From Acidobacteriota bacterium (GTDB taxonomy: Bacteria > Acidobacteriota > Vicinamibacteria > Vicinamibacterales > JAFNAJ01): a stretch of 13,254 nt of DNA. Below, piece by piece: positions 1 to 7,670 of the stretch (the stretch's first letter is position 1; every line of letters begins with the position of its first letter). A program made the translations under genes and the position numbers. Location: NCBI GenBank assembly GCA_017860085.1, contig JAFNAJ010000024.1, positions 1 through 13,254 of the forward strand. Reading direction: 5' to 3'. A model generated the notes under the pieces. That model was not told the origin of the DNA. It searched no databases and saw only the letters and a program-made list of their open reading frames with translations.

Positions 1-38
1 GCCGACCAGGCGCACGGCACGTGACAGAATTGGTCAGA

Positions 39-66
39 CCGCGGCCACGAAGTGTCGTGGTCGCGG
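39..66 (-). terminator. Strong hairpin after the DsbB-like gene, possible terminator
   Basis: Positions 39-50 and 55-66 form a 12-bp inverted repeat around a 4-nt loop (CCGCGGCCACGA / TCGTGGTCGCGG); the only imperfection can be a G-U pair in RNA. It begins 8 bp beyond the stop codon (75-77) of the minus-strand gene, where a terminator is expected. On the minus strand it is followed by TCTGACC rather than a run of T, so it is not a textbook intrinsic terminator. It could instead protect the 3' end of the mRNA or serve a gene to the left of the window. Confidence 0.5.
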
Positions 67-74
67 CTCGGGGC

Positions 75-1556
75 TCACCGTTCTGTAATCGTCGACGCTG
101 ACGCCACGGTGACGGCACCCTGCTCGCCAACGATGTAGAGGTCGTTCCCCTTGATGGCCATCCCCGCGGGCCGGTCGAGCCCGGCGACGGTGTGCGCGGC
201 AACCACCGTCTGGCTTGTCAGGTCGATCACGATCACCGTTCCGTGCGCCGCGCTCACGCCAAGCAGGCGGCCGCGATCGACGACGGCGCCGCTCACGTAG
301 AGCTCGTCGAGCGACCGCTCCTTCCCGCGCAGGGTCACACCCGACGCGAGCGAGGGCTGAAACTCGGCCGAGAGCGTCATGTCTCGCCGGTCGAAGCGCG
401 ACACGACGAGGCGATGGGTGCGAGTGTTGGGCACGCTCACCGTGAAGACCGAGTTCGACACCGGGTCGTACGCCAGCGACAGGACGTACATCATCCGGGC
501 TCGAACGGTGGACAGGCGCGAGCGCGCGACCTCGTCGAAGCGGTCGGGCGCCTCGAGGAAGAATCGGTAGTTGGCCGCGGCGTCGGCGCGGTCGTTCTCG
601 CGCAGCACCACGTAGCTCTTGTTCTCGCTGATCGCCATCACCGTCTGGCTGTCGAGGAAGGTTGCCGCACCGAAGCGCGCGAGGTCGACCGAGAACCCTG
701 GGTCGACCACTGTGTATCGCAGCACGCGTGAGAGTGAGCCGTCGGTGAGATAGAGGCCGTTGAGGGTGGAGAGCAGGAACCGGTCCGAGGCCGCGTCGTA
801 CGCCAGGTCGGTGATGGGCCCATCGACCGGGAGCGCCAGCCTGAACTGGCGGGCGACTGCGAGTGCCGGGAGACCTGAGAACGGCCCGCCCGCCGGGTCC
901 GACGACAGCGTCGAGAGATCAGGCTTCTCGATGGCCCAACGTCCTCGCAGAGAGACTGGCGCGGGAGACCACTCCTCGAGCGACCATACCCAGTGCTTCG
1001 GGTTGAACGAAAACCGCACGGGGTCGCTCTGCCCCATGAATGGGGGAGGACCGGTGCTGGCAAAGGCCTGAACGATGTTGGCGGCGACGACCAGCAGGAA
1101 CAGCCAGATGGCGATGCGGTCGAGGCCAGCCGGTGGGCGCTCGAGACCCCGCGTGGCCTCGCCGTCGCGAAGAGCCATCAGCAGCGCGCCCATCGCGATG
1201 AGGCAGACCCAGAAGATCAGCGCCGACCAGGTATAGGTGTGTGCGCCGAGGATCTCGGCGCTGAAGCCCTGGCCCACGTCGCGCCCAACGTGGAGAGCCG
1301 AGTGTCGGATGCCCATGAAGACGCCCCAGGCGGCCACCAGCACGCCAAACCCCAGGTACTTCGGTCGCGGCCCGAAGCGGAGCACGAAGAGCCCGGTGAG
1401 CGCCACGAGCACCATGGCCGTGCGCTGAGCCCAGCAGAGCACGCAGGGCGAGTCGCCCAGGCCGAAGCCGAGCACGAAGACCGCGGTCGCGATGGGCCCG
1501 ACGAGCAACGCGAGCACGGCCAGGACGAGGATGGTTCTGAGTGGGCTGGGTTTCAC
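75..1556 (-). CDS. DsbB-like membrane protein with C-terminal beta-propeller-like domain
   Basis: 493 residues. The first ~130 residues resemble DsbB, the inner-membrane quinone-linked oxidase that reoxidises DsbA. Hydrophobic segments lie near 8-30, 46-60, 67-82 and 108-128. The hallmark motif C38-V-L-C41 followed by WAQR45 sits just after segment 1, matching the CXXC and the quinone-contacting Arg of DsbB. The second periplasmic Cys pair of DsbB is absent; the only other Cys is C118, inside segment 4. A fifth segment (148-166) should place the rest (about 170-493) outside the cytoplasm. That part has repeated short beta-strand patterns (for example FLLSTLNGLYLTDG and LLGVSAAHGTVIVIDL) resembling beta-propeller blades; its ligand is unknown. 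The start is GTG (1554-1556), preceded by GAGGAG at good spacing. A small membrane-protein gene ends 19 bp upstream, so the two are probably cotranscribed. DsbB-like identity is fairly sure; activity with a single Cys pair is uncertain. Confidence 0.8.
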   Translation of the reverse strand: MKPSPLRTILVLAVLALLVGPIATAVFVLGFGLGDSPCVLCWAQRTAMVLVALTGLFVLRFGPRPKYLGFGVLVAAWGVFMGIRHSALHVGRDVGQGFSAEILGAHTYTWSALIFWVCLIAMGALLMALRDGEATRGLERPPAGLDRIAIWLFLLVVAANIVQAFASTGPPPFMGQSDPVRFSFNPKHWVWSLEEWSPAPVSLRGRWAIEKPDLSTLSSDPAGGPFSGLPALAVARQFRLALPVDGPITDLAYDAASDRFLLSTLNGLYLTDGSLSRVLRYTVVDPGFSVDLARFGAATFLDSQTVMAISENKSYVVLRENDRADAAANYRFFLEAPDRFDEVARSRLSTVRARMMYVLSLAYDPVSNSVFTVSVPNTRTHRLVVSRFDRRDMTLSAEFQPSLASGVTLRGKERSLDELYVSGAVVDRGRLLGVSAAHGTVIVIDLTSQTVVAAHTVAGLDRPAGMAIKGNDLYIVGEQGAVTVASASTITER

Positions 1557-1575
1557 GCAGGCTCCTCGCTGACCC

Positions 1576-1743
1576 TCAGTAGTTGAAGGGCGGCAGGATC
1601 GACGTTCGCGTGCCCATGAGAAACAGGGCCGCCGTGAGGATCCCGCTGGTCACCAACAATCCGAAGGCGAGCCGTTCACGCTCGGGTTGCCTGAGCAAGA
1701 GGTAGCCGGAGGCGAAGATCAGCAAGTAGTTGAGGAACTCCAC
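1576..1743 (-). CDS. Small membrane protein, 55 residues, upstream of the DsbB-like gene
   Basis: A short minus-strand frame begins with GTG (1741-1743) and ends with TGA (1576-1578). An in-frame TGA lies four codons upstream of the GTG, so the frame cannot extend further. The product starts VEFLNYLLIFASGYLLLR and has two hydrophobic stretches (about 3-17 and 25-43) separated by a charged turn RQPERER, consistent with a two-helix membrane hairpin. It ends 19 bp before the start of the DsbB-like gene, which suggests a transcriptional unit and perhaps a partner of that protein. No family is recognised. The Shine-Dalgarno sequence is weak (GGGATG about 12 nt upstream). Support rests on hydrophobicity, position and the lack of any other gene here. 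Confidence 0.55.
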   Translation of the reverse strand: MEFLNYLLIFASGYLLLRQPERERLAFGLLVTSGILTAALFLMGTRTSILPPFNY

Positions 1744-1820
1744 GGGCCCGCATCATCCCACAGGTCGGACAGCGTCGCCAGTCCCGCAGGCGCCGACCGC
1801 TCCGGCCTCGGGTGACACGA

Positions 1821-1826
1821 TATGAT
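1821..1826 (+). promoter_or_regulatory. Candidate -10 element (TATGAT) for the exported-protein gene
   Basis: TATGAT matches the sigma70 -10 consensus at 5 of 6 positions and lies 21 bp before the ATG at 1848. It would give a leader of about 15 nt containing the GGAGA ribosome site. No convincing -35 element is seen at the expected distance. Confidence 0.35.
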
Positions 1827-1847
1827 GGTGAGCCTGGAGATGCCTCA

Positions 1848-2465
1848 ATGATCCGTGCCTGTCGAAGGTCTCTGCTCTTGTTGGCCCTGGTGCCCGGTGT
1901 CGCGCTGGCTGGCGCGAAGTTCACGTCGGTCTGGAAGGCGCCGGACATCGGCGCAACGCGGCTGGCCGGCCAGAAGGTCGCCGCGCTCATCATGACCGAT
2001 GACGACTCGCTTCGCGTGTCGGGCGAGGAGGCGCTGGCGCGCGAGCTCACGCAGCGGGGCGCACAGGGGGTGGCGGCCTACCGGCTGATTCCCAAGGAAG
2101 AGACCCGCGTTCCTGAGAAGGCGAAGGGCTGGTTCGAGCAGGCCGGGGTGCAGGCCATCGTCGTGATGCGTGTGGTGAGCGCCGACAAGGAGACCACGTA
2201 CACGCCGAGCACCTGGGTGAGCCCCTACTACGGCACGCTTTGGGGGTACTACGGTTACGGGTGGGGGGGCATGTACGTCCCGGGTTACTCCCGGGAGGAT
2301 CTCGTGCTCGTCATCGAGACGCTCATCTACAGCGTGCCGCGCAACACGCTGTTGTGGGCTGGCGTGAGCGAGACGAAGAACCCCACGCAGCTCCAGAAGG
2401 TCGTCGCGGACGTCGTGGAGTCTGCGGCGAAGGAGATGAAGAAACAAGGGCTCGTGCCGAAGTAG
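1848..2465 (+). CDS. Small exported protein of unknown function, DUF4136-like
   Basis: 205 residues. The start at 1848 is preferred over the GTG at 1812 because GGAGA (1836-1840) lies 7 nt before this ATG and the product then begins with a clean signal peptide (MIRACRRSLLLLALVPGVALA, likely cut after A21). There is no Cys at the cleavage site, so it is probably a soluble periplasmic or outer-surface protein. The mature part starts KFTSVWKAPD and has alternating strands and helices, for example VAALIMT, a nucleotide-free Rossmann-like pattern VQAIVVMRVV (101-110) and LVLVIETLIYS. The stretch 127-147 is rich in Tyr, Gly and Trp (YYGTLWGYYGYGWGG). The layout recalls exported DUF4136-type proteins of Gram-negative bacteria; this assignment is from memory of the family pattern and is tentative. 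Its stop codon is 2 bp from that of the convergent DUF885 gene. Confidence 0.75.
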   Translation: MIRACRRSLLLLALVPGVALAGAKFTSVWKAPDIGATRLAGQKVAALIMTDDDSLRVSGEEALARELTQRGAQGVAAYRLIPKEETRVPEKAKGWFEQAGVQAIVVMRVVSADKETTYTPSTWVSPYYGTLWGYYGYGWGGMYVPGYSREDLVLVIETLIYSVPRNTLLWAGVSETKNPTQLQKVVADVVESAAKEMKKQGLVPK

Positions 2466-2467
2466 CG

Positions 2468-4132
2468 CTACCGGTCCTCCCGCCGCGTGGCCCACTCGTC
2501 GTCGAGCCCCGTCATCTCCCAGCGAATCAGTGAAACAGGGATGACGCCCGACGCCTGGACGTCGTCCATGAAGCTCTTCAGCGTGAAGCGGTGGCCTCGC
2601 TGGCGCGCCACGTCGGCGATGAGCTGCTCGATCTCGATCTTGCCGATGACATAGCTCGTCCCGTACGTCGGTTGCTGCAGGTACAGGTGCTGCTCGGCCC
2701 AGACTGTCTCCCCGTCGAGGCGGAGCCACCCGCGAGGGGTCCACGACGTGGCGTAGCTGGCCGCCTCCTCGAGCGTCCAGCGGTTGGCGTGCATCATCAG
2801 GTCGCCCATCGCGCGGGCCGCGCGCTGCGCCAGCAGCACGTAGATGAGCTCGCGGGCCCTTGGGCGAGCATCGAAGAGCCCGACGTTCATCATCATTTCC
2901 TCCATGCCTGTCGCGAGCCCCTCGGCGCGCCCGTCCCAGAGGTTGTACAGGCCGGGCACCCTTCGGATGGGGCTCGGGTGCGGATCCTCGGCCATGCGTG
3001 CCAGGTCCATCCAGTGAAACCCGTGCGTCCGCATGATGACGGGATCGCGGTAGTCGACTTCGGCGAAGAACTCGCGGGGACCGGGGGAGGGGCGGAAGCG
3101 GCCGATGCGCGCGCGGAGGGCGGCGTCCATGTAGGGAGCCACCGAGAGCACCTCCCGGTCTCTCAGGAATGCGATGTACTCGCTGACGGCCTCGTTGAAG
3201 CGCCGGGTGTATTCGTCCTCGCTCGCGACGGGTGCCAGCGGCGGCAGCGCCCGATTGCGGTGTTCCTCGAGCGCCAGCGCGGCGAGTGACCGCGCCAGCT
3301 CGCGGCGGACCATCACGAGCTGGTCCTGCCACGTGTAGGGCAGCAGGTGGACGTTCTTCAGATACCACGTGTAGTGCTCCACTCCCACGCCTGACGGTCC
3401 CTGCTTCTTCGGGGCTTCGGCCTCGAGCCACGCGGCGAAGTCGTCCACGGCACGACGTGCGCTCTTCACGTCGGCGACGAGGCCTGGTTGCGTCAAGGCC
3501 AGCCGGTCGGCGAGCGCTGCGAGCGTGGCGCTCTGCTCGCGCGCGCTCCGGATGCTGGCGACCCAGAGGTCGCGTGCGTCGCCCACGAGGTTGTGCCTGG
3601 CCTGCTCGAGGATGGCAGGCACGGCGCGAAGCCTGGTCTGCAAGTCCGTGAGCCGGGCGCCGGCCACCGGGAACTCGTACGTCCAGATCTCGATGCCCCC
3701 GTGCATCGACGGCCCTTCGTGGGCCGGCACGTCGCTCTGTGCGGCATGGATGACGGTATAGAAGGCGGGATCGCGCGCCCACGGCTGTCGCACCCGGTGG
3801 TCGAAGTCGAGGCCGTTCATCTCGGCCCGGACCAGTCGGTAGTCCACCTGCTGCGCGACGGGCCACCTGCTCGGGTTGATGGCCGCGAGCCGACGCTGGT
3901 ACGTGGCCAGCTCGGCGTGCTGCGCCGCCATCGCGCGGGCCGTATAGTCGGGCACGCCGTTCGAACGCCTGGGCGTCTCGAACACTCGCCAGTCGTTGAA
4001 CAGCTGGACGAGATCCTCGTACCGACTGCTGGGTGGTGCCTGAGCCCGCGCGGGCGCGGGCCTCCACGCGGCGGCCATCAGTGAGAGCCCGAGAAGCAGG
4101 AGCGACGCGCGGCAGACGACTCGACGGGACAT
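2468..4132 (-). CDS. Exported DUF885-family protein, metal-site motif apparently lost
   Basis: 554 residues from the ATG at 4130-4132. This start is chosen because CAGGAG lies about 7 nt upstream and the product opens with a signal peptide (MSRRVVCRASLLLLGLSLMAAAW..., likely cut after the AxA at 28-30). The mature protein is almost entirely helical. DUF885-type features are visible: EGLATGMEE (404-412), at the place of the family's EGWALYAE; a helix with MHANRWTLEEA (447-457); and a C-terminal block QPTYGTSYVIGK (487-498) followed by a FMDDVQASGVIP segment. Many DUF885 proteins carry an HExxPGHH-like motif before EGWA; here that region reads HWMDLARM (373-380) and then HPSP, so the motif is not recognisable. 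DUF885 proteins are often called putative peptidases, but the activity of this one is doubtful. The gene follows the amidase by 25 bp in one operon. Confidence 0.8.
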   Translation of the reverse strand: MSRRVVCRASLLLLGLSLMAAAWRPAPARAQAPPSSRYEDLVQLFNDWRVFETPRRSNGVPDYTARAMAAQHAELATYQRRLAAINPSRWPVAQQVDYRLVRAEMNGLDFDHRVRQPWARDPAFYTVIHAAQSDVPAHEGPSMHGGIEIWTYEFPVAGARLTDLQTRLRAVPAILEQARHNLVGDARDLWVASIRSAREQSATLAALADRLALTQPGLVADVKSARRAVDDFAAWLEAEAPKKQGPSGVGVEHYTWYLKNVHLLPYTWQDQLVMVRRELARSLAALALEEHRNRALPPLAPVASEDEYTRRFNEAVSEYIAFLRDREVLSVAPYMDAALRARIGRFRPSPGPREFFAEVDYRDPVIMRTHGFHWMDLARMAEDPHPSPIRRVPGLYNLWDGRAEGLATGMEEMMMNVGLFDARPRARELIYVLLAQRAARAMGDLMMHANRWTLEEAASYATSWTPRGWLRLDGETVWAEQHLYLQQPTYGTSYVIGKIEIEQLIADVARQRGHRFTLKSFMDDVQASGVIPVSLIRWEMTGLDDEWATRREDR

Positions 4133-4157
4133 CGGGGACTCCTGATGATTCGGCCGT

Positions 4158-5879
4158 TCACGGCGCGGACGCCGGCGGCACCCTTCGCTTGGTCGCCTGC
4201 TCGAAGGCGAACGCGATCTCGATGAGCCGCGGCTCGCTGCAGGCAAGCCCTGTGAAACTGACGCCATAGGGCGCAGGCTTGGCATCGAATCCATCGGGAA
4301 ACGGCTCTCGTGGCGCGTTCGTCGTCATTCCGAACGGCACGATGACCGTGGGATAGCCGGGCTTTGCCGCGACCGCCGCCCCGCTCGAGCCAGGGAAGAG
4401 CAAGGCATCGAGCTGGTGCGCCTTCATGACGGCATCGATGCCATTGGTGGCCGAGAGCGCGAGGTCCTTGGCGCGGTCGGCCTCGTAGCGGGACCTGTCC
4501 TTCTCGACGTCCATTTCGTCGGAGATGTCGAGCTGGGCCTGGCCGTATTTGATCGCGGTGCGGCCTCCGTGCGCCGCATTGAACTCGCGCAGCGCCGTCA
4601 GCGTCTTGACGGGGGCGCGGGAACCGAGGGACGCAAGCCACGCGTTGAAGTCGCGCTTCATGCCGTACTTGAACACGACCGAGCAGTCGGTATCCTTGCG
4701 CCTGGCGTTGTCGAGCCCCGAGCACACGGGCCAGGACAGGAGGTTGTCCGCCGAGAGCGGCGCGACGACGCTCGGGATGTCGGCGGGGTCGACGATGATC
4801 GCACCTTCGCGCTTCAGCACTGCGATGGCGTCGGCCATGACCGAGGCGCGATCGCCCTCGAGCCCTCCGCGTGGCTCCTTGGCGCCGGGTGGCGTCACCT
4901 TGTCGTAGTAGAACGCCCGGGGGATTCCGATGCGCGCGCCCTTCAATCCATCGGCGTTGAGGAAGACCGTGTAGTCGCGATCGGCTGGAGGCACGCAGCG
5001 CGTGGTTGCCGGATCGTTCGGATCGGGTGCGGCTCCTTCCAAGGCGCCCAGAAGGATGGCCGCATCGGACACCCACTTGGCCATGGGGCCCGGGGTGTCC
5101 TGATCCGACGTGATCGGGATGACGCCGTAACGGCTGACGCGCCCAACGGTCGGCTTGATGCCCACCAGCATGGTCTGGTTTGCCGGGCTGAGGATCGACC
5201 CCGACGTCTCGGTGCCGACGTTGGCGGCCCACAGGTTCGCCGCCGTGCCGATACCCGAGCTCGAGCCGCCGGTCCCCAACGCAGGTCGTCCGTCGTCGTT
5301 TCCCGGCCGTGGATCACGGCGCGGGTCGTACGGATTCAGGCCGTAGCCGCCCAGGGCGCTGTAGTTGCCCGGCATGCCGGTCGCCACCCAGTTGGCCAAC
5401 TCGGTCATGACAGTCTTGGCCACGATGACGGCGCCCGCCTCGCGCAGGTGTCTGGTCAGCGTCGCCTCATACGGTGGGACCAGCCCCTCGAACGCGACCG
5501 CGCCACCCGTCGTCGGCATGTCGGTGGTGTGAATGTTGTCCTTGAGCGCGATCGGAATCCCGTGGAGGCGGCCTCGGACACGGCCTTCCACGCGTTCGCG
5601 ATCGCGCGCGTCGGCGTCGGCCAGGGCCCGCGGGTTCACCGCGAGCGTCGCATTGAAGGCCTCTTCGTACAGCGCGATCCGTGTCAGGTACTGCGACACC
5701 AGCTCGCGCGAGGTGACGCGTCCCTCCTCCATCGCGCGCTGCATCTCAGGGATGTTGGCTTCGACCACGGTGAAGGGCGTGGCTGTGCCAGCACGCGACG
5801 CGGAGTCGGAACCGGGGGAGCACGCCGGCAGCCAGGCAGCGGTCGCAGCCAGGGCCAGCAGGGCAGGTGCGGGTCTCAT
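4158..5879 (-). CDS. Lipoprotein amidase (amidase signature family)
   Basis: 573 residues. Two nearby ATGs exist (5885 and 5879); the second is chosen because GGAG then lies at proper distance (GGAGATGACG before the ATG). The N-terminus is a lipoprotein signal peptide with lipobox LPAC, so C20 would be lipidated and the enzyme exported. Amidase-signature hydrolases use a Ser-cisSer-Lys triad. Visible here are K113 in ALKDNIHT, the Gly/Ser loop GGSSSG (204-209) carrying the cis-Ser, and the likely nucleophile S228 in GTETSGSI. IKPTVGRVSRYGVIPI and DTPGPMA follow as in the family. Members cleave amide bonds in small amides, peptides or acyl-amides; the substrate cannot be told from sequence. 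The exported location and the pairing with a DUF885 protein suggest peptide or amide scavenging. This assignment to family is strong. Confidence 0.92.
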   Translation of the reverse strand: MRPAPALLALAATAAWLPACSPGSDSASRAGTATPFTVVEANIPEMQRAMEEGRVTSRELVSQYLTRIALYEEAFNATLAVNPRALADADARDRERVEGRVRGRLHGIPIALKDNIHTTDMPTTGGAVAFEGLVPPYEATLTRHLREAGAVIVAKTVMTELANWVATGMPGNYSALGGYGLNPYDPRRDPRPGNDDGRPALGTGGSSSGIGTAANLWAANVGTETSGSILSPANQTMLVGIKPTVGRVSRYGVIPITSDQDTPGPMAKWVSDAAILLGALEGAAPDPNDPATTRCVPPADRDYTVFLNADGLKGARIGIPRAFYYDKVTPPGAKEPRGGLEGDRASVMADAIAVLKREGAIIVDPADIPSVVAPLSADNLLSWPVCSGLDNARRKDTDCSVVFKYGMKRDFNAWLASLGSRAPVKTLTALREFNAAHGGRTAIKYGQAQLDISDEMDVEKDRSRYEADRAKDLALSATNGIDAVMKAHQLDALLFPGSSGAAVAAKPGYPTVIVPFGMTTNAPREPFPDGFDAKPAPYGVSFTGLACSEPRLIEIAFAFEQATKRRVPPASAP

Positions 5880-5908
5880 CGTCATCTCCGGCGCCCGTGC
5901 GCAGTCAG

Positions 5909-5937
5909 AGTGTAGCAACGGTCGGCCCCGCTGGCGA
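5909..5937 (-). promoter_or_regulatory. Candidate sigma70-like promoter of the amidase-DUF885 operon
   Basis: On the minus strand TCGCCA (5932-5937) and TACACT (5909-5914) are separated by exactly 17 bp; each matches 4 of 6 consensus bases. Transcription would begin near 5902, leaving a leader of about 23 nt that contains the GGAG ribosome site. It sits in the 97-bp gap between the divergent amidase and L,D-transpeptidase genes. Confidence 0.4.
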
Positions 5938-5964
5938 TGCGCGCGACGGGTGTGCCCGACCACG

Positions 5965-5970
5965 TAGAAT
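5965..5970 (+). promoter_or_regulatory. Candidate -10 element (TAGAAT) abutting the L,D-transpeptidase start
   Basis: TAGAAT matches the -10 consensus at 5 of 6 positions and ends 6 bp before the ATG at 5977, so transcription would start at or next to the first codon. No good -35 is visible. A GAGG also lies here, only 2-3 nt before the ATG, so the site could simply be part of a short-spaced ribosome site. Confidence 0.3.
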
Positions 5971-5976
5971 GAGGGC

Positions 5977-7653
5977 ATGGCCCTCGGACGCTGCCGTGCT
6001 CACGTGCTGTTGGCCAGCGGACTGCTTGCGCTCATCCTGGCCCACGAGGGGGCAGGCGTGGCCGCGGCGCAGCCGGACGCCGTTGCCGCCGAGCAGGCGC
6101 TTCACGATGACATCCGCGTCCGGATCGAGCAACTGCGCGCCGATCCCCACCTCGTCGTTGGCGGTGACCGCCTGTTTGCGCCCCGCGTCGTGGCGGCCTT
6201 CTTCGAGGGACGCGCGTTTGCCCCCGTGTGGACGGTGCGACACGACGTGGCCAATGCCATTCTCGCGATCCGCAACATCGAGCGCGACGGGCTCGCCCCG
6301 GCGCAGTATCACCTCGCCGCCATCGAACGCCGACAGGCGGATCGCTCGAAGAACCGTGCTGGAGAGGCCGACCTCGAGGTCCTGATCACCGACGCTCTGG
6401 CGGCCATGCTGGACCACGTGCAATTCGGCAAGGTGTCGCCAGCGGCACTCGATCCCGACTGGAACGTCGACCCCCGCGAGACGGCGCCGCCACTCGAGAC
6501 GTTGATCGAAATGGTGGCCGGTGCGCCGTCCGTCGTAGCGGGCGTCGAGCGGTTCATCCCCTCGCACTTCATCTACGTCGGGCTGAAGCAGGCCCTCCAG
6601 CGGTATCGCAGCTACGCCTCGCAGGGTGGATGGCCGTCCGTGCCCGGCGGGCCCACGCTGAAGCCAGGAACCTCGGATCGTCGGGTCGTCGCGCTGCGCA
6701 AAAGACTGGCGGCGACGGGAGAGCTTGCCGCGTCGGCGGACCTCGAGAGTCCCGAGTTCGACGAGGGGCTGCAGGCCGCCGTCAAGCTGTTCCAGGACGC
6801 CAACCGGTTGACGCCGGACGCGGCGATCGGCCGCAGCACCCTCGAGGCCCTGAACGTGACGGCGGCGGCACGGGTCGAGCAGGTGCGTGTCAACCTGGAG
6901 CGTGCGCGGTGGGTCTTGTCGGGCCTGCACGACACGTTCGTCCTCGTGAACCTGCCGGCGTTCAAGGTCTACTTCATCCGGCAAGGCCGCAACGTCTGGG
7001 AGACCCGGGCGCAGGTTGGGAAGACCGCGCGCAAGACGCCCACGTTCCGAGACGACATCGAGTACCTGGTGTTCAATCCCGACTGGGTCGTGCCGCCCAC
7101 CATTCTGTCGCAGGATGTGCTCGGCCCCATGCGGCGCGGCGACGACGCCGTGGCCCGCAAGAACCTGCAAGTCATCGATCGATCGGGCAAGCGCGTCGAC
7201 CCCTCCACGATCGACTGGTCTTCGGCCCGGTCGTCGAACTTCCAGTACACGCTGAGGCAGGCACCAGGCGCCAACAACGCGCTTGGCCGGGTGAAGTTCG
7301 TTTTTCCCAACGAGCACACGATCTTCCTGCACGACACGCCGAGCCGCGAGCTGTTCGCCGCCGACCAGCGCACCTTCAGCTCTGGGTGCATCCGGGTCGA
7401 GCACGCGCTCGAGTTCGCGCGCCTGCTGCTCGAGGGCGACTCGACGTGGACGGATGACCACGTCAGGGAGGTCCTGGACTCGGGCAAGACCGAGACCGTC
7501 TTCCTGTCGGAGTCGGTCCCCATCCTCATCGTCTACTGGACGGTGTCGGTCGGAGAAGCCGGGGACGTGAGGTTCGCGCGCGACATCTACGGGTTCGACC
7601 TGCCGCTGGCACGCGCGCTGGACGCCGCACCCTCGCCGGGCGCGGTCCGTTGA
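5977..7653 (+). CDS. ycbB: YcbB-type L,D-transpeptidase
   Basis: 558 residues (E. coli YcbB/LdtD is about 615). It makes 3-3 cross-links between meso-diaminopimelate residues of peptidoglycan stems in the periplasm, independent of penicillin-binding proteins. Domain order is as in YcbB: signal peptide (1 to about 31, ending GVAAAQPD); helical scaffold domain (about 40-220) with FAPVWTVRHDVANAI and RDGLAPAQYH; peptidoglycan-binding helices (about 233-300) with VKLFQDANRLTPDAAIG; and the YkuD catalytic domain (about 318-505). Catalytic residues are visible: H452-D453 in FLHDTPSR and the nucleophile C471 in SSGCIRV. FNPDWVVPPTI is the usual strand before the lid. All key residues are present, so it should be active. 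The gene is followed 17 bp later by a pirin. The start is chosen for the signal peptide; its ribosome site is poor. Confidence 0.93.
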   Translation: MALGRCRAHVLLASGLLALILAHEGAGVAAAQPDAVAAEQALHDDIRVRIEQLRADPHLVVGGDRLFAPRVVAAFFEGRAFAPVWTVRHDVANAILAIRNIERDGLAPAQYHLAAIERRQADRSKNRAGEADLEVLITDALAAMLDHVQFGKVSPAALDPDWNVDPRETAPPLETLIEMVAGAPSVVAGVERFIPSHFIYVGLKQALQRYRSYASQGGWPSVPGGPTLKPGTSDRRVVALRKRLAATGELAASADLESPEFDEGLQAAVKLFQDANRLTPDAAIGRSTLEALNVTAAARVEQVRVNLERARWVLSGLHDTFVLVNLPAFKVYFIRQGRNVWETRAQVGKTARKTPTFRDDIEYLVFNPDWVVPPTILSQDVLGPMRRGDDAVARKNLQVIDRSGKRVDPSTIDWSSARSSNFQYTLRQAPGANNALGRVKFVFPNEHTIFLHDTPSRELFAADQRTFSSGCIRVEHALEFARLLLEGDSTWTDDHVREVLDSGKTETVFLSESVPILIVYWTVSVGEAGDVRFARDIYGFDLPLARALDAAPSPGAVR

Positions 7654-7670
7654 GACGAAAAGGAGGCACC

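Noticed and set aside
1845..4067. A 740-codon minus-strand frame across the exported-protein and DUF885 genes
   Set aside because: It overlaps two supported genes in other frames and is strongly Arg/Gly/Ala biased with no recognisable domain.
4416..5915. A 499-codon plus-strand frame opposite the amidase
   Set aside because: It mirrors the amidase coding frame; the amidase has its catalytic triad and lipobox, whereas this frame shows only low-complexity Arg/His/Asp-rich sequence.
5905..7461. A 518-codon minus-strand frame opposite the L,D-transpeptidase
   Set aside because: It is the antisense shadow of a gene with all YcbB catalytic residues.
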